Shown: positions 39,995-48,785 of the stretch, one piece after another
Numbering within the stretch: the first letter of the stretch is position 1
How the letters are laid out: each line of letters begins with the position of its first letter
Assembly (NCBI RefSeq): GCF_007923255.1
Contig: NZ_VOHJ01000003.1
Coordinates: 1 to 64,000 of the forward strand
Origin: Vulcaniibacterium thermophilum
Lineage (GTDB): Bacteria; Pseudomonadota; Gammaproteobacteria; Xanthomonadales; Xanthomonadaceae
DNA: 64,000 nt
Reading direction: 5' to 3'
Program-made: the position numbers and the translations under genes
Notes under the pieces: generated by a model
The model's database searches: none
Seen by the model: only the letters and a program-made list of their open reading frames with translations
What the model was told of the DNA's origin: nothing

Positions 39995-40923
39995 ACGACA
40001 GCAAGTCCGCGCCCGCGAAGAAACGCGGCCTCGGCCGCGGCCTGGAAGCCCTGCTCGGTCCGAAGGCGGCCGCCGAGGCGCCGCCGCTGGAGGCGCAGCC
40101 GAACGACACCCTGCGCCGGCTGCCGATCGACGCGCTCACCCCCGGCAAGTACCAGCCGCGCAAGGCGATGGACGACGCCAAGCTCGCCGAGCTGGCCGAG
40201 TCGATCAAGGCGCAGGGCGTGATCCAGCCGATCGTGGTGCGCGAGATCGGCCGCGAGCGCGGCGGCAAGACCTACGAGATCATCGCCGGCGAGCGCCGCT
40301 GGCGCGCCTCGCAACGCGCCGGGCTCGCCGAGGTGCCGGTGGTGATCCGCGAGGTCGACGACCGCACCGTGGTCGCGATGGCGCTGATCGAGAACATCCA
40401 GCGCGAGGACCTCAATCCGCTGGAGGAAGCGCAGGCGCTGCAGCGGCTGATCGACGAGTTCGACCTCACCCATGCGCAGGCCGCCGAGGCGGTCGGCCGT
40501 TCGCGCGCGGCGGTGTCCAACCTGCTGCGCCTGCTCGAACTGCCGCCGGAAGTGCGCACGCTGGTGGAGACCGGCGCGCTGGAGATGGGCCATGCGCGCG
40601 CGCTGCTGACGTTGACCCCGCAGGCGGCGATCGCGCAGGCGCGGCAGGCGGTCGATCAGGGCTGGTCGGTGCGCGAGGTCGAGCACCGCGTGCAGCTGCT
40701 CGCCGCCGGCAAGGTGCCCGGCGAGGCGAAGGGCAGGGCCGCCAAACCGAAAGCGCGCCCGCAGGCCGACATCGCCTCGCTCGAGCGCGAGCTGTCGGAG
40801 ACGCTCAACACCCGCGTCAACGTGCTGCACGGGCGCGGCGGCAAGGGCCGGCTGGTGATCCACTACAGCGACCTCGATTCGCTCGAAGGCGTGCTCGAAC
40901 GGCTGCGCGGCAAGGCGGGCTGA
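39991..40923 (+). CDS. parB: Chromosome partitioning protein ParB
   Basis: A 310-residue ParB/Spo0J protein: N-terminal KKRGLGRGLEALLG (ParA-activating), the GERRWRASQRAGL CTP-binding motif, HTH for parS (THAQAAEAVGRSRAAVSNLLRLL), and a C-terminal dimer domain. I saw no clear parS palindrome in the window. Confidence 0.97.
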   Translation: MNDSKSAPAKKRGLGRGLEALLGPKAAAEAPPLEAQPNDTLRRLPIDALTPGKYQPRKAMDDAKLAELAESIKAQGVIQPIVVREIGRERGGKTYEIIAGERRWRASQRAGLAEVPVVIREVDDRTVVAMALIENIQREDLNPLEEAQALQRLIDEFDLTHAQAAEAVGRSRAAVSNLLRLLELPPEVRTLVETGALEMGHARALLTLTPQAAIAQARQAVDQGWSVREVEHRVQLLAAGKVPGEAKGRAAKPKARPQADIASLERELSETLNTRVNVLHGRGGKGRLVIHYSDLDSLEGVLERLRGKAG

Positions 40924-41115
40924 CCGGACGCGTCCGTGCCCTCCGGAAACCCGGAGGTAGCCCGCCCGCAGGGCGGAACCGCTCTTTCCGTCTCGTGGGG
41001 CCCGATGCGCGCGTACACACGCCCCACGCGAAGCGGGTTTTTGCCACGGATGGGCGCGGATGCGGATCGGAGCGAATCAGCGCTTGCAAGCCGAACGAAC
41101 CGGAGACCCGGAGGG

Positions 41116-41282
41116 CGCTCGACAGGATGTCGAGCGTTTTCGGACGCGACAGAGCCTGCCCCGTACTCGATACGGGGGATGTCGCGTACGAAAATCCCGA
41201 GGCGGCATCCGATCGCGGGATTGTCGTGTCGGGGAAGCGCCTTTCTTTGGCTACTTTCTTTGGCAAGACAAAGAAAGTAGCC
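41116..41282. repeat. Structured dispersed repeat with four hairpins
   Basis: Within the 528-bp gap between parB and the epimerase, successive perfect stems occur: CGCTCGACA/TGTCGAGCG (41116-41136), CCCCGTA/TACGGGG (41159-41177), AATCCCG/CGGGATT (41193-41222), and GGCTACTTTCTTTG/CAAAGAAAGTAGCC (41249-41282). CCCGCCC-GGGCGG follows. The unusual AT content of the last stem and its phrasing are those of dispersed Xanthomonadales repeats. No ORF here looks coding. Confidence 0.75.
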
Positions 41283-41451
41283 CGCCCGAAGGGCGGAACG
41301 CTTTGCTGCACACCGCAGTAGACGTAGTACCGTAGCCCCGGCAAGCGAAGCGCACCCGGGACCGGGCGGAACCCGCCCAGGCTCATCCATTGACACACGC
41401 TCGACCCGGCCGTTTGCGAGAATGCGCGGCCTTCCCGACCCGCGAGTGCCC

Positions 41452-42408
41452 ATGACCGTCCTCGTCACCGGCGCAGCCGGCTTCATCGGTGCCTACACCG
41501 TGCGCGCGCTGCAGGCGCGCGGCGAACGCGTGGTCGGTCTGGACAACTACAACGACTACTACGACCCGCAGCTCAAGCGCGACCGGGTCGCCGCGCTGTG
41601 CCCCGATGCCGACATCCGCGTTCTCGACCTCGCCGACCTCGACGCGCTGACCGTGCTGTTCGACGAAGTGCGTCCCGAACGCGTGGTGCACCTGGCCGCC
41701 CAGGCCGGCGTGCGCTATTCGCTGACCAACCCGCACGTGTACGTGCAGAGCAACCTGGTCGGCTTCGTCAACCTGCTGGAACTGTGCCGGCACCGCGGCG
41801 TCGCGCACCTGGTCTACGCCAGTTCGTCCTCGGTCTACGGCGACTCGGCCACGCCGCCGTTCTCCGAGGACCAGCGCATCGACCGGCCGCGCTCGCTGTA
41901 CGCCGCCACCAAGGCCGCCAACGAGCTGATGGCCTACACCTACGCGCAGCTCTACGGCCTGCGTGCGACCGGCCTGCGCTTCTTCACCGTGTACGGGCCG
42001 TGGGGTCGGCCGGACATGGCGCCGCTGCTGTTCTCGCGCGCGGTGCTGGAGGGCCGGCCGATCGACGTGTTCAACCACGGCAGGATGCGCCGCGACTTCA
42101 CCTGGATCGACGACATCGTCGCCGGTGTGCTCGGCGCGCTCGACCATCCCCCGGCCGACACCCCGCCGCATCGCGTGTTCAACCTCGGCAACCACACGCC
42201 GGTGGAACTCGAGCGCTTCATCGCGGTCATCGAACAGGCCGCCGGACGTCCGGCGCAGAAGGTCTACAAGCCGATGCAGCCCGGCGACATGCTGGAGACC
42301 ATGGCCGACACCGCGCGCGCGAAGGCGGCGTTCGGCTTCGAGCCGACCACCTCGATCGAGGCCGGTCTGCCGCGCGTGGTCGACTGGTGCCGGGCCTACT
42401 TCGGATAA
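41452..42408 (+). CDS. UDP-glucuronate 4-epimerase-like sugar nucleotide epimerase
   Basis: A 318-residue extended SDR. Motifs: GAAGFIG (NAD), YAATK catalytic Tyr/Lys (SLYAATKAANELM), LRFFTVYGPWGRPDM and the RDFTWIDDIV block typical of UDP-glucuronate 4-epimerases. Likely supplies UDP-galacturonate for surface polysaccharide or LPS. First of three co-oriented genes. Confidence 0.87.
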   Translation: MTVLVTGAAGFIGAYTVRALQARGERVVGLDNYNDYYDPQLKRDRVAALCPDADIRVLDLADLDALTVLFDEVRPERVVHLAAQAGVRYSLTNPHVYVQSNLVGFVNLLELCRHRGVAHLVYASSSSVYGDSATPPFSEDQRIDRPRSLYAATKAANELMAYTYAQLYGLRATGLRFFTVYGPWGRPDMAPLLFSRAVLEGRPIDVFNHGRMRRDFTWIDDIVAGVLGALDHPPADTPPHRVFNLGNHTPVELERFIAVIEQAAGRPAQKVYKPMQPGDMLETMADTARAKAAFGFEPTTSIEAGLPRVVDWCRAYFG

Positions 42409-42417
42409 TGGCCCGTT

Positions 42418-42436
42418 GCCGTCCGCGCCGGACGGC
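42418..42436 (+). other. Hairpin between the epimerase and glycosyltransferase genes
   Basis: GCCGTCCG-CGC-CGGACGGC, a perfect 8-bp stem 10 bp after the epimerase stop. It could attenuate read-through inside the operon; function unproven. Confidence 0.4.
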
Positions 42437-42473
42437 GTAGCCATCGCCCGCGCCGCGGGCCGGAGAGGTGTGG

Positions 42474-43199
42474 ATGAGCGCGTCGCTGCCGCTGTCGGTC
42501 GTCGTGCCCGTGTTCAACGAACAGGACAACGTCGCCCCGCTGGTGCGCGAGATCCTCGCCGCGCTGCGCGGCGCGACCGCGTTCGAGATCGTCTACGTCG
42601 ACGACTGCTCGCAGGACGGCACGCTGGCCGCGCTGCAGGCGCTGAAGGCCGAGGTGCCGGAGCTGCGGGTGGTGCGCCATCTGCGCCAGAGCGGACAGAG
42701 CACCGCGATCCGCACCGGGGTCAAGGCCGCGCGCGGGGACTGGATCGCCACCCTCGACGGCGACGGCCAGAACGATCCGGCCGATATCCCGAAGCTGCTC
42801 GCGGCGCGCGCGGCGGCCGAGCCGCAGGTGAAGCTGTTCGCCGGCTGGCGCGTGCAGCGCCGGGATTCCGGCAGCAAGCGCTGGGCGTCGAAGATCGCCA
42901 ACGCGATCCGCGCGCGCATGCTGCGCGACGCCACGCCCGACACCGGCTGCGGCATCAAGCTGTTCGAGCGCGCGGCCTTCCTCGACCTGCCGTACTTCGA
43001 CCACATGCACCGCTACCTGCCGGCGCTGTTCCAGCGCGCCGGCTGGAAGACCGTCAGTGTGCCGGTCAACCATCGCCCGCGCGGCGCCGGCGTGTCCAAG
43101 TACAACAACCTGGGCCGCGCGCTGGTGGGCATCAGCGACCTGCGCGGCGTGGCCTGGCTGATCCGCCGCTCGAAGATCACCCCGGTCGAGGAGGCCTGA
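42474..43199 (+). CDS. Family 2 glycosyltransferase (polyprenyl-phosphate sugar transferase-like)
   Basis: A 241-residue GT2 domain without the C-terminal membrane helices of ArnC. Motifs VVVPVFNEQDNVAPLV, VDDCSQDGT, the metal-binding DGDGQNDP and GCGIKLF are present. It resembles dolichyl-phosphate mannosyltransferase-type enzymes that load undecaprenyl phosphate. ATG at 42474 follows GGAGAGG. Three bases separate it from the next gene. Confidence 0.85.
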   Translation: MSASLPLSVVVPVFNEQDNVAPLVREILAALRGATAFEIVYVDDCSQDGTLAALQALKAEVPELRVVRHLRQSGQSTAIRTGVKAARGDWIATLDGDGQNDPADIPKLLAARAAAEPQVKLFAGWRVQRRDSGSKRWASKIANAIRARMLRDATPDTGCGIKLFERAAFLDLPYFDHMHRYLPALFQRAGWKTVSVPVNHRPRGAGVSKYNNLGRALVGISDLRGVAWLIRRSKITPVEEA

Positions 43200-43202
43200 G
43201 CC

Positions 43203-43544
43203 ATGCTGCTGGCCTTCATGAACACGCCGCTGCCGTGGCTCGAGTGGACCGGGCTGCACGCCTCGCCCTGGAAGCTGATCGGCCTGACCGGCGCGCTGAT
43301 GTTCGGCGGCCGCTGGCTGGTGCAGTTCGTCGCCTCCCGGCGGCACGGCAAGCCGGTGATCCCGCGCCTGTTCTGGTACATGAGCCTGCTCGGCAGCGCG
43401 ATGACGCTGAGCTACTTCCTGTTCTCGCAGAAGCAGGACTCGGTCGGCATCCTCCAGAACCTGTTCCCGGCGTTCACCGCGGCGTACAGCCTCTACCTCG
43501 ACATCCGCCACCGCGGCTGGAAGCGCGACAAGGCGCAGCACTGA
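43203..43544 (+). CDS. Lipid A biosynthesis N-terminal (LAB_N) domain protein
   Basis: A 113-residue protein with three membrane helices and the LAB_N pattern (GGRWLVQFVASRRHGKPVIPRLFWYMSLLGSAMTLSYFL). Such small proteins pair with GT2 enzymes in sugar modification of lipid A or polyprenyl carriers. Last gene of the three-gene set. Confidence 0.82.
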   Translation: MLLAFMNTPLPWLEWTGLHASPWKLIGLTGALMFGGRWLVQFVASRRHGKPVIPRLFWYMSLLGSAMTLSYFLFSQKQDSVGILQNLFPAFTAAYSLYLDIRHRGWKRDKAQH

Positions 43545-43777
43545 TCGGGCGCGGCACTGCCGATCATCGGCGCGCGATTGACGTTCCGGCACATCCCGCG
43601 CACGCTCGGGCGACACTTCGGACACATCGCACGCGCGATCCTGCAGGGATGACGCAGCCGACCTCCATGGAGCCCTCGCCACGCCCGCAGGCGCGCACCG
43701 CCGACCTGCGCACGCACGCCCGGCGCGCGTCCGCCGCGGAGCGCCCCGGCCGCAGCAGTCGCAGGAGGAGGTCCTGA

Positions 43778-46378
43778 GTGGACGCCCCGCTTCGCGCCCT
43801 GCTGGTCGAGGAATCTGCCGAGGACGCCGAAGCGATCCTCGGGGCCATCTGCGACCTTCCCGATCCATGCCAGCACCGCCGGGTGACCTCGCCCGAGGAG
43901 CTGCGCGAAGCGCTGGCCGCGTTCGCCCCGGACGTGGTGCTGGCCGATCACGCGGTGCCCGGCTTCGGCGATCACGAGGCGCTGTCGATCGTGCAGGCGC
44001 ACGATCCGCTGCTGCCGTTCGTCTACGTGGCCGGCACGGTCGGCGAGGAAGTCGCGATCGAGGCGATCCGCCGCGGCGCGGCGGATTTCGTGCTGAAGGA
44101 GAACCTGCGCCGGCTGCCGTCGGTGGTCGGGCGCGCGCTCGAGTCCGCGCGCGAGCGCCGCGAACGGTTGCGCATCGAGGCGGCGCTGCGCGAGAGCGAG
44201 GAACGCTTCCGCAGCATCGTCGAGAACAGCCACGACTGGATCTGGGAGATCGACCGCGACGCCCGCCTCACCTACTGCAACGCCGCGGTCGAACGGATGC
44301 TGGGCCACGCGCCGGAGCGGCTGCTCGGCCAGGACTGCCTGCAGCTGCTGCATCCGCACGACCGCACCGAGGTCGCGCGCCGGCTGCCTGCGCTGATCGA
44401 GCACGGCGGCGGCTGGCGCGGCTGGCGGCTGCATTGGCTCCATCGCGACGGCAGCGTTCGCGTGGTGGAGAGCACCGGCGAGGCGTTGCGCGACGCGCAG
44501 GGCCGGGTGCGCGGCTTCCGCGGCGTCAATCACGACATCACCGAGCTGCTGCAGAAGAAGGACCGCATCCAGCACCTGGCGCGCCTGCACGGCGTGCTGA
44601 GCGCGCTCGGCAACGCGGTGCTGCGCGCCGGCACGCGGCAGGAGGTGCTCGACGCCGCCTGCCGGGTGGCGGTGGAGCAGGGCGGTTTCCTCGCCGCCTG
44701 CATCGGCGAGCCGGGCGCGGGCGGCCAGGGCGTGCGGCTGAGCGCGTGGTACGGCGATGCGGCGGCGATCGCCGCGGTGGCGGAGATCGGCCGCCGCGGG
44801 CAGGCCGATCCGGTCCGGCCCAGCCCCGGCACGCGGGCGCTGCAGCGCAACGAATGGACGGTGGCCGCGGATCTGGCCAGCGCGGCCGAAGGCGTCCCGG
44901 ACTGGGCGGCGGCGATGGCGCGCGAGGCCGGCATCGCCGCGCAACTGGTGGTGCCGGTCGGCGATCCGCCGTGGTGCGCGCTGGGACTGTTCGCGGCCAC
45001 GCCGCAGGCGTTCGACGAGGAGGAGCGCGCGCTGTACAAGCGGCTGGCCGAGGAGATCGACTACGCCGCCGACTTCATCGCCAAGAGCGAGCGGCTGGAG
45101 TACCTGGCCTATTTCGACCCGCTGACCGGACTGCCGAACCGCGCCTCGCTGCAGGCGCACCTGCAGACGCGGCTGGAACGCGAGCGGGTCGCGCTCGCGG
45201 TGCTGGACCTGGAGCGCTTCGGCGCCATCAACGAATCGCGCGGACGCGCGTTCGGCGATCGCCTGCTGGCCGCCGTCGGCGAGCATCTGCGGCGGCTGAT
45301 CGAAGGCCACGCCATGCTCGCGCGCCTGGAGGCCGATTCGTTCGCGCTCGCCTGGCCCGCCGAAGGCGACGCCGACCACGAACTGGCGCGGATGGAAGCG
45401 CTGCTGCAGCAGCTCAACCGCACCCCGCTGGCGCTGGACGGCGATCCGATGCGCGTGCGCCTCAACGGCGGGCTGGCGATCGGTCCGGACCACGGCGCCG
45501 ATCCGGAAACGCTGGAGCACGCCGCGGTGGCCGCGCTCGCCGAGGCGCGCAAGCGCCGGGTGCGGGCGATGGCGTTCGGCGCCGAGCTGCGCGGGCGCGC
45601 GGCGCAGCGGCTGCAACTGGAAGAGGAGCTGCGGCGCGCGGTCGAACGCGGCGAGTTCGAACTGCACTACCAGCCCAAGGTCGCGGCCGAGACCCATCGC
45701 CTGGTCGGCGCCGAGGCCCTGTTGCGCTGGCGCCATCCCGAGCGCGGGCGGGTCGGTCCGGCCGAGTTCATGGCGGTGCTGGAGGACAGCGGGCTGATCG
45801 TGCCGGTCGGCCGCTGGGCCCTGCGCGAGGCGCTGCGCACCGCGCTGGCGTGGCGCGAGCACTGGCCGGGCCTGCGGCTGGCGGTCAACGTGTCGGCGCG
45901 CGAACTGCAGCACGCCGGCTTCCTCGAGCACTGCAGCGGCCTGCTGGCGCCGTTCGCCGGCGAAAGCCCGCCGCTGGACATCGAGGTCACCGAAAGCCTG
46001 TTCATGGAGGACATCAACCAGACCATCGCGCTGCTGGAGGAGGTGCGCGCGCTCGGCTGCCGGGTGGCGATCGACGATTTCGGCACCGGCTACTCGTCGC
46101 TGAACTACGTCGCGCGGTTGCCGGCGGACGAGCTCAAGATCGATCTGTCGTTCACCCGGCTGATGACGCAGAGCCCGGAGACGCTGGCGCTGGTGACGCA
46201 CATCATCAACCTCGCGCATTCGCTCGGCCTGCGCGTGGTCGCCGAAGGCGTGGAGGACGAGGAGCAGGCCAAGCTGCTGCGCCTGCTGCGCTGCGACGTG
46301 CTGCAGGGCTTCTTGCTTGGGCCGCCGCTGCCGGCGTCGGAATTCGCGCGCCGGCTGCTCGGACTGGAAGAGGCGTAG
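43778..46378 (+). CDS. Multidomain c-di-GMP phosphodiesterase: REC-PAS-GAF-degenerate GGDEF-EAL
   Basis: An 866-residue regulator. An N-terminal receiver-like domain (VVLADHAVPG; DFVLKEN) is followed by PAS (about 130-255), GAF (about 270-425), a GGDEF domain with degenerate signature (EADSF near 518 instead of GG[D/E]EF), and an EAL domain with EALLRW near 645 and DDFGTGYSS near 766 intact. The likely output is c-di-GMP hydrolysis with the GGDEF in a regulatory role. GTG start at 43778 with AGGAGGAG upstream. Confidence 0.9.
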   Translation: MDAPLRALLVEESAEDAEAILGAICDLPDPCQHRRVTSPEELREALAAFAPDVVLADHAVPGFGDHEALSIVQAHDPLLPFVYVAGTVGEEVAIEAIRRGAADFVLKENLRRLPSVVGRALESARERRERLRIEAALRESEERFRSIVENSHDWIWEIDRDARLTYCNAAVERMLGHAPERLLGQDCLQLLHPHDRTEVARRLPALIEHGGGWRGWRLHWLHRDGSVRVVESTGEALRDAQGRVRGFRGVNHDITELLQKKDRIQHLARLHGVLSALGNAVLRAGTRQEVLDAACRVAVEQGGFLAACIGEPGAGGQGVRLSAWYGDAAAIAAVAEIGRRGQADPVRPSPGTRALQRNEWTVAADLASAAEGVPDWAAAMAREAGIAAQLVVPVGDPPWCALGLFAATPQAFDEEERALYKRLAEEIDYAADFIAKSERLEYLAYFDPLTGLPNRASLQAHLQTRLERERVALAVLDLERFGAINESRGRAFGDRLLAAVGEHLRRLIEGHAMLARLEADSFALAWPAEGDADHELARMEALLQQLNRTPLALDGDPMRVRLNGGLAIGPDHGADPETLEHAAVAALAEARKRRVRAMAFGAELRGRAAQRLQLEEELRRAVERGEFELHYQPKVAAETHRLVGAEALLRWRHPERGRVGPAEFMAVLEDSGLIVPVGRWALREALRTALAWREHWPGLRLAVNVSARELQHAGFLEHCSGLLAPFAGESPPLDIEVTESLFMEDINQTIALLEEVRALGCRVAIDDFGTGYSSLNYVARLPADELKIDLSFTRLMTQSPETLALVTHIINLAHSLGLRVVAEGVEDEEQAKLLRLLRCDVLQGFLLGPPLPASEFARRLLGLEEA

Positions 46379-46385
46379 CCGCGCC

Positions 46386-47315
46386 TCAGCGCGCGCAGGC
46401 CGCGCAGATCCGCTCGACCCGGTAGCCCTTCGCGCGCAGGCGCTCCAGCAGACCGTCCGCGCCCGCCAGATGCAGCGCGCCGACCACCGCGAGCGCATCG
46501 TCGGCCCCGCCGCGCAGATGGGCGTCGAGCTGGGTCAGCCAGGCGTCGTTGCGCTCCACGTTGATGCGGCGGTACAGGTCCGGGTAGCGGCGGCGCATGT
46601 CCTCCGCCGCGCGCGCCATCGCCTCCACGCGTCCGCGTCGCCAGTCGGCGTGGAGCTCGAGCGCCTCGTGAGTCTGCGCATCCTCCATCGCCTCGGCCAG
46701 CATCTGCCGCTGCACCTCCGGCGGCAGGCGGTCGAGCACGCCGATCACCTGCTGCATCGTCTCCAGGCCGCCGGTCGGCTTGCCGGCGGCGCGGGCGCGC
46801 TCGGCCAGATGGCGGTCCAGGCCGAGCTCGGGCCGCATGCCCTCGCGGGCGAGCTGCATCTGCGTCACCAGCAGGCCGACGAACCAGGGCTCCATCGCCT
46901 GCAGGGCGGCGTCGGGAATCCCCGAGGCCGCCAGCGTGGCGCGGTTGGCCGCGAGCCACTCGCGCAGGCGCCCGGCCAGTTCCGGCCCCAGTTCGCTGTC
47001 CAGCGTGCGGCCGTCCTGGCGCAGCGCCGCGCCCAGCATCGCCTGCGCGGCCTGCGCCGAGGCCATGTCTTCCGGCGGGATCTCGAACAGCACCGTCTCG
47101 GCATCCTCCAGCGCGGCGTAGACGTCGGCGGCGAGCGGGTAGTCCGCCTCGCGCAGCAGGTGGAACGAGCCGAGCAGGTAGACCGCGTTGTCGGCGTCGG
47201 ACACCTTCCACAGCAGCGGCACCGGCGCGCGGGTCGCAGGATCCGCGGCGGACGCCGGGGCGAGGGCGGCGAGGGCGAGCGCGAGGGCGGCGAGGCGGCC
47301 TTTCAGACGGCGCAT
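46386..47315 (-). CDS. TraB/GumN-family protein
   Basis: A 309-residue protein with a signal peptide (RLAALALALAALAPASAAD) and the TraB/GumN motifs YLLGSFHLL and VVGALHLAGADGL with conserved His. The family includes Tiki-like metalloprotease folds; the biochemical role in bacteria is unclear. Convergent with the EAL gene with 7 bp between. Confidence 0.85.
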   Translation of the reverse strand: MRRLKGRLAALALALAALAPASAADPATRAPVPLLWKVSDADNAVYLLGSFHLLREADYPLAADVYAALEDAETVLFEIPPEDMASAQAAQAMLGAALRQDGRTLDSELGPELAGRLREWLAANRATLAASGIPDAALQAMEPWFVGLLVTQMQLAREGMRPELGLDRHLAERARAAGKPTGGLETMQQVIGVLDRLPPEVQRQMLAEAMEDAQTHEALELHADWRRGRVEAMARAAEDMRRRYPDLYRRINVERNDAWLTQLDAHLRGGADDALAVVGALHLAGADGLLERLRAKGYRVERICAACAR

Positions 47316-47518
47316 GGGCGGTTCCCGGCGAAGGTGGCGCCGATGCTCGCGGCTTCGGCCCGCCGGCGCAAGGCCGCGCGTTCCGGGCGCCGCGCCGATC
47401 GCGTATGCTATGGGGCTGGTCCGGCCGCTGCGGCGCGGGACCGTCCGGCGGCCGCCGTTCGCGGCGCTCCCTTCTACAGATGCCAGGCGCCCCGGGCGGG
47501 CGCGATAGCAGGTGGATC

Positions 47519-48034
47519 GTGCGCAACTACGACCTGGAGTTCCTCAAGAAGTTTTCCATGGTGATCGGCTTCCTGGTGCTGGTCACGCTGGGCCTGATCG
47601 TCGGCTCGCTGATGCTGCACAAGCGGCTGCCGCCTGAGGAGAACCCCGCGCGCGTGCGCGCCACCGAGCAGCGCATCGCCCCGGTCGGCGCGGTCTACGC
47701 CGGCCAGACCGGCGCCGCGCAGCAGGCCGCCGCGGCGGCCGCGGCGGCGGCCAAGGCCGCCTCGCAGGTGGCCTACGGCGGCACCACCGACGGTTCGGTG
47801 ATCTACAACAACCTGTGCGGCGGCTGCCACACCGCCGGCGTCGGCGGCGCGCCCACGCTCACCGCCGCCGGCATGGGCGCGCGCGCCGCGAAGGGCACCG
47901 AGACGCTCTACAAGCACGCGATCGAGGGCTTCCAGGGCGCGGCCGGCTTCATGCCGCCGAAGGGCGGCAACCCGGCGCTGACCGAGGAGCAGGTCAAGGT
48001 CACCGTCGACTGGATGCTCGCCAACGTCAAGTGA
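47519..48034 (+). CDS. Membrane-anchored cytochrome c5-like protein
   Basis: A 171-residue class I c-type cytochrome. N-terminal membrane anchor (FSMVIGFLVLVTLGLIVGSLML), an Ala/Gln linker (QQAAAAAAAAAKAASQ), then haem motif CGGCH (Cys100, Cys103, His104) and a C-terminal MPPKGG axial Met. Likely an electron carrier in the periplasm. GTG at 47519 (VRNYDLEFLKKF) is preferred; ATG at 47480 is an alternative. Confidence 0.88.
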   Translation: MRNYDLEFLKKFSMVIGFLVLVTLGLIVGSLMLHKRLPPEENPARVRATEQRIAPVGAVYAGQTGAAQQAAAAAAAAAKAASQVAYGGTTDGSVIYNNLCGGCHTAGVGGAPTLTAAGMGARAAKGTETLYKHAIEGFQGAAGFMPPKGGNPALTEEQVKVTVDWMLANVK

Positions 48035-48052
48035 GCGGCGCATCCGCCGTCC

Positions 48053-48076
48053 GAACGCCGCCTCCGGGCGGCGTTC
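48053..48076 (+). terminator. Hairpin terminator after the cytochrome gene
   Basis: A perfect 10-bp stem (GAACGCCGCC / GGCGGCGTTC) with a TCCG loop, 18 bp after the stop; no strong T-run. Confidence 0.6.
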
Positions 48077-48116
48077 GCGTCTCTGCGCCTTCGCGCGCGA
48101 TCCGTATCATCGCCGC

Positions 48117-48785
48117 ATGACCGAACCCGCCTTCCCTCGCGAGGACGCCGCGCTCGCCCTCGCCGGCCCCGCCGGCCGGCTGGAGGCGCACGTCGAACTG
48201 GGCGATCCGCCGCGTCGCCCTGCGGTCGCCATCGTCTGCCATCCGCTGCCGACCGAAGGCGGCACGATGCACAACAAGGTGGTGACGATGGCCGCGCGCG
48301 CGCTGCGCGAGTCGGGCGTGGACACCGTGCGCTTCAACTTCCGCGGCGTCGGCCAGTCGGAAGGCGTGTTCGACGAGGGCGACGGCGAGGCCGCCGACCT
48401 GCGCGCGGTCGCCGCCTGGGTGCGGGCGACGCGGCCCGACGCCCAGCTCTGGCTGGCCGGTTTCAGCTTCGGCGCCTACGTCTCGCTGAAGTGCGCGCGC
48501 GCGCTGCAGGCGGCGATGCTGATCTCGATCGCGCCGCCGGTGGGCCGGAGCTGGGACTTCCAGGCGATCGAACTGCCGGAGTGCCCGTGGCTGGTGATCC
48601 AGGGCGATGCCGACGAGGTGGTCGACGCGCAGGCGGTGTACGCCTGGATCGAGGCGATGAAGCAGCCGCCGGAGCTGGTGCGCATGCCGGAGACCAGCCA
48701 CTTCTTCCACCGCCGCCTGATGGATCTGCGCGGTGCGATCAAGCACGGCGTGAAGCCCTACCTGCCCGCCGCGCACGATGGCTGA
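48117..48785 (+). CDS. Alpha/beta hydrolase
   Basis: A 222-residue alpha/beta hydrolase with oxyanion-region HPLPTEGGTMHNKVV, nucleophile elbow GFSFGA (Ser), and C-terminal His in ETSHFFHRRL. A typical small serine hydrolase of unknown substrate. The stop overlaps the zapE start by eight bases. Confidence 0.9.
   Translation: MTEPAFPREDAALALAGPAGRLEAHVELGDPPRRPAVAIVCHPLPTEGGTMHNKVVTMAARALRESGVDTVRFNFRGVGQSEGVFDEGDGEAADLRAVAAWVRATRPDAQLWLAGFSFGAYVSLKCARALQAAMLISIAPPVGRSWDFQAIELPECPWLVIQGDADEVVDAQAVYAWIEAMKQPPELVRMPETSHFFHRRLMDLRGAIKHGVKPYLPAAHDG

Noticed and set aside
38440-40950. parS site near parAB
   Set aside because: No sequence close to TGTTNCACGTGAAACA was seen; CACGTG occurrences lack the flanks.
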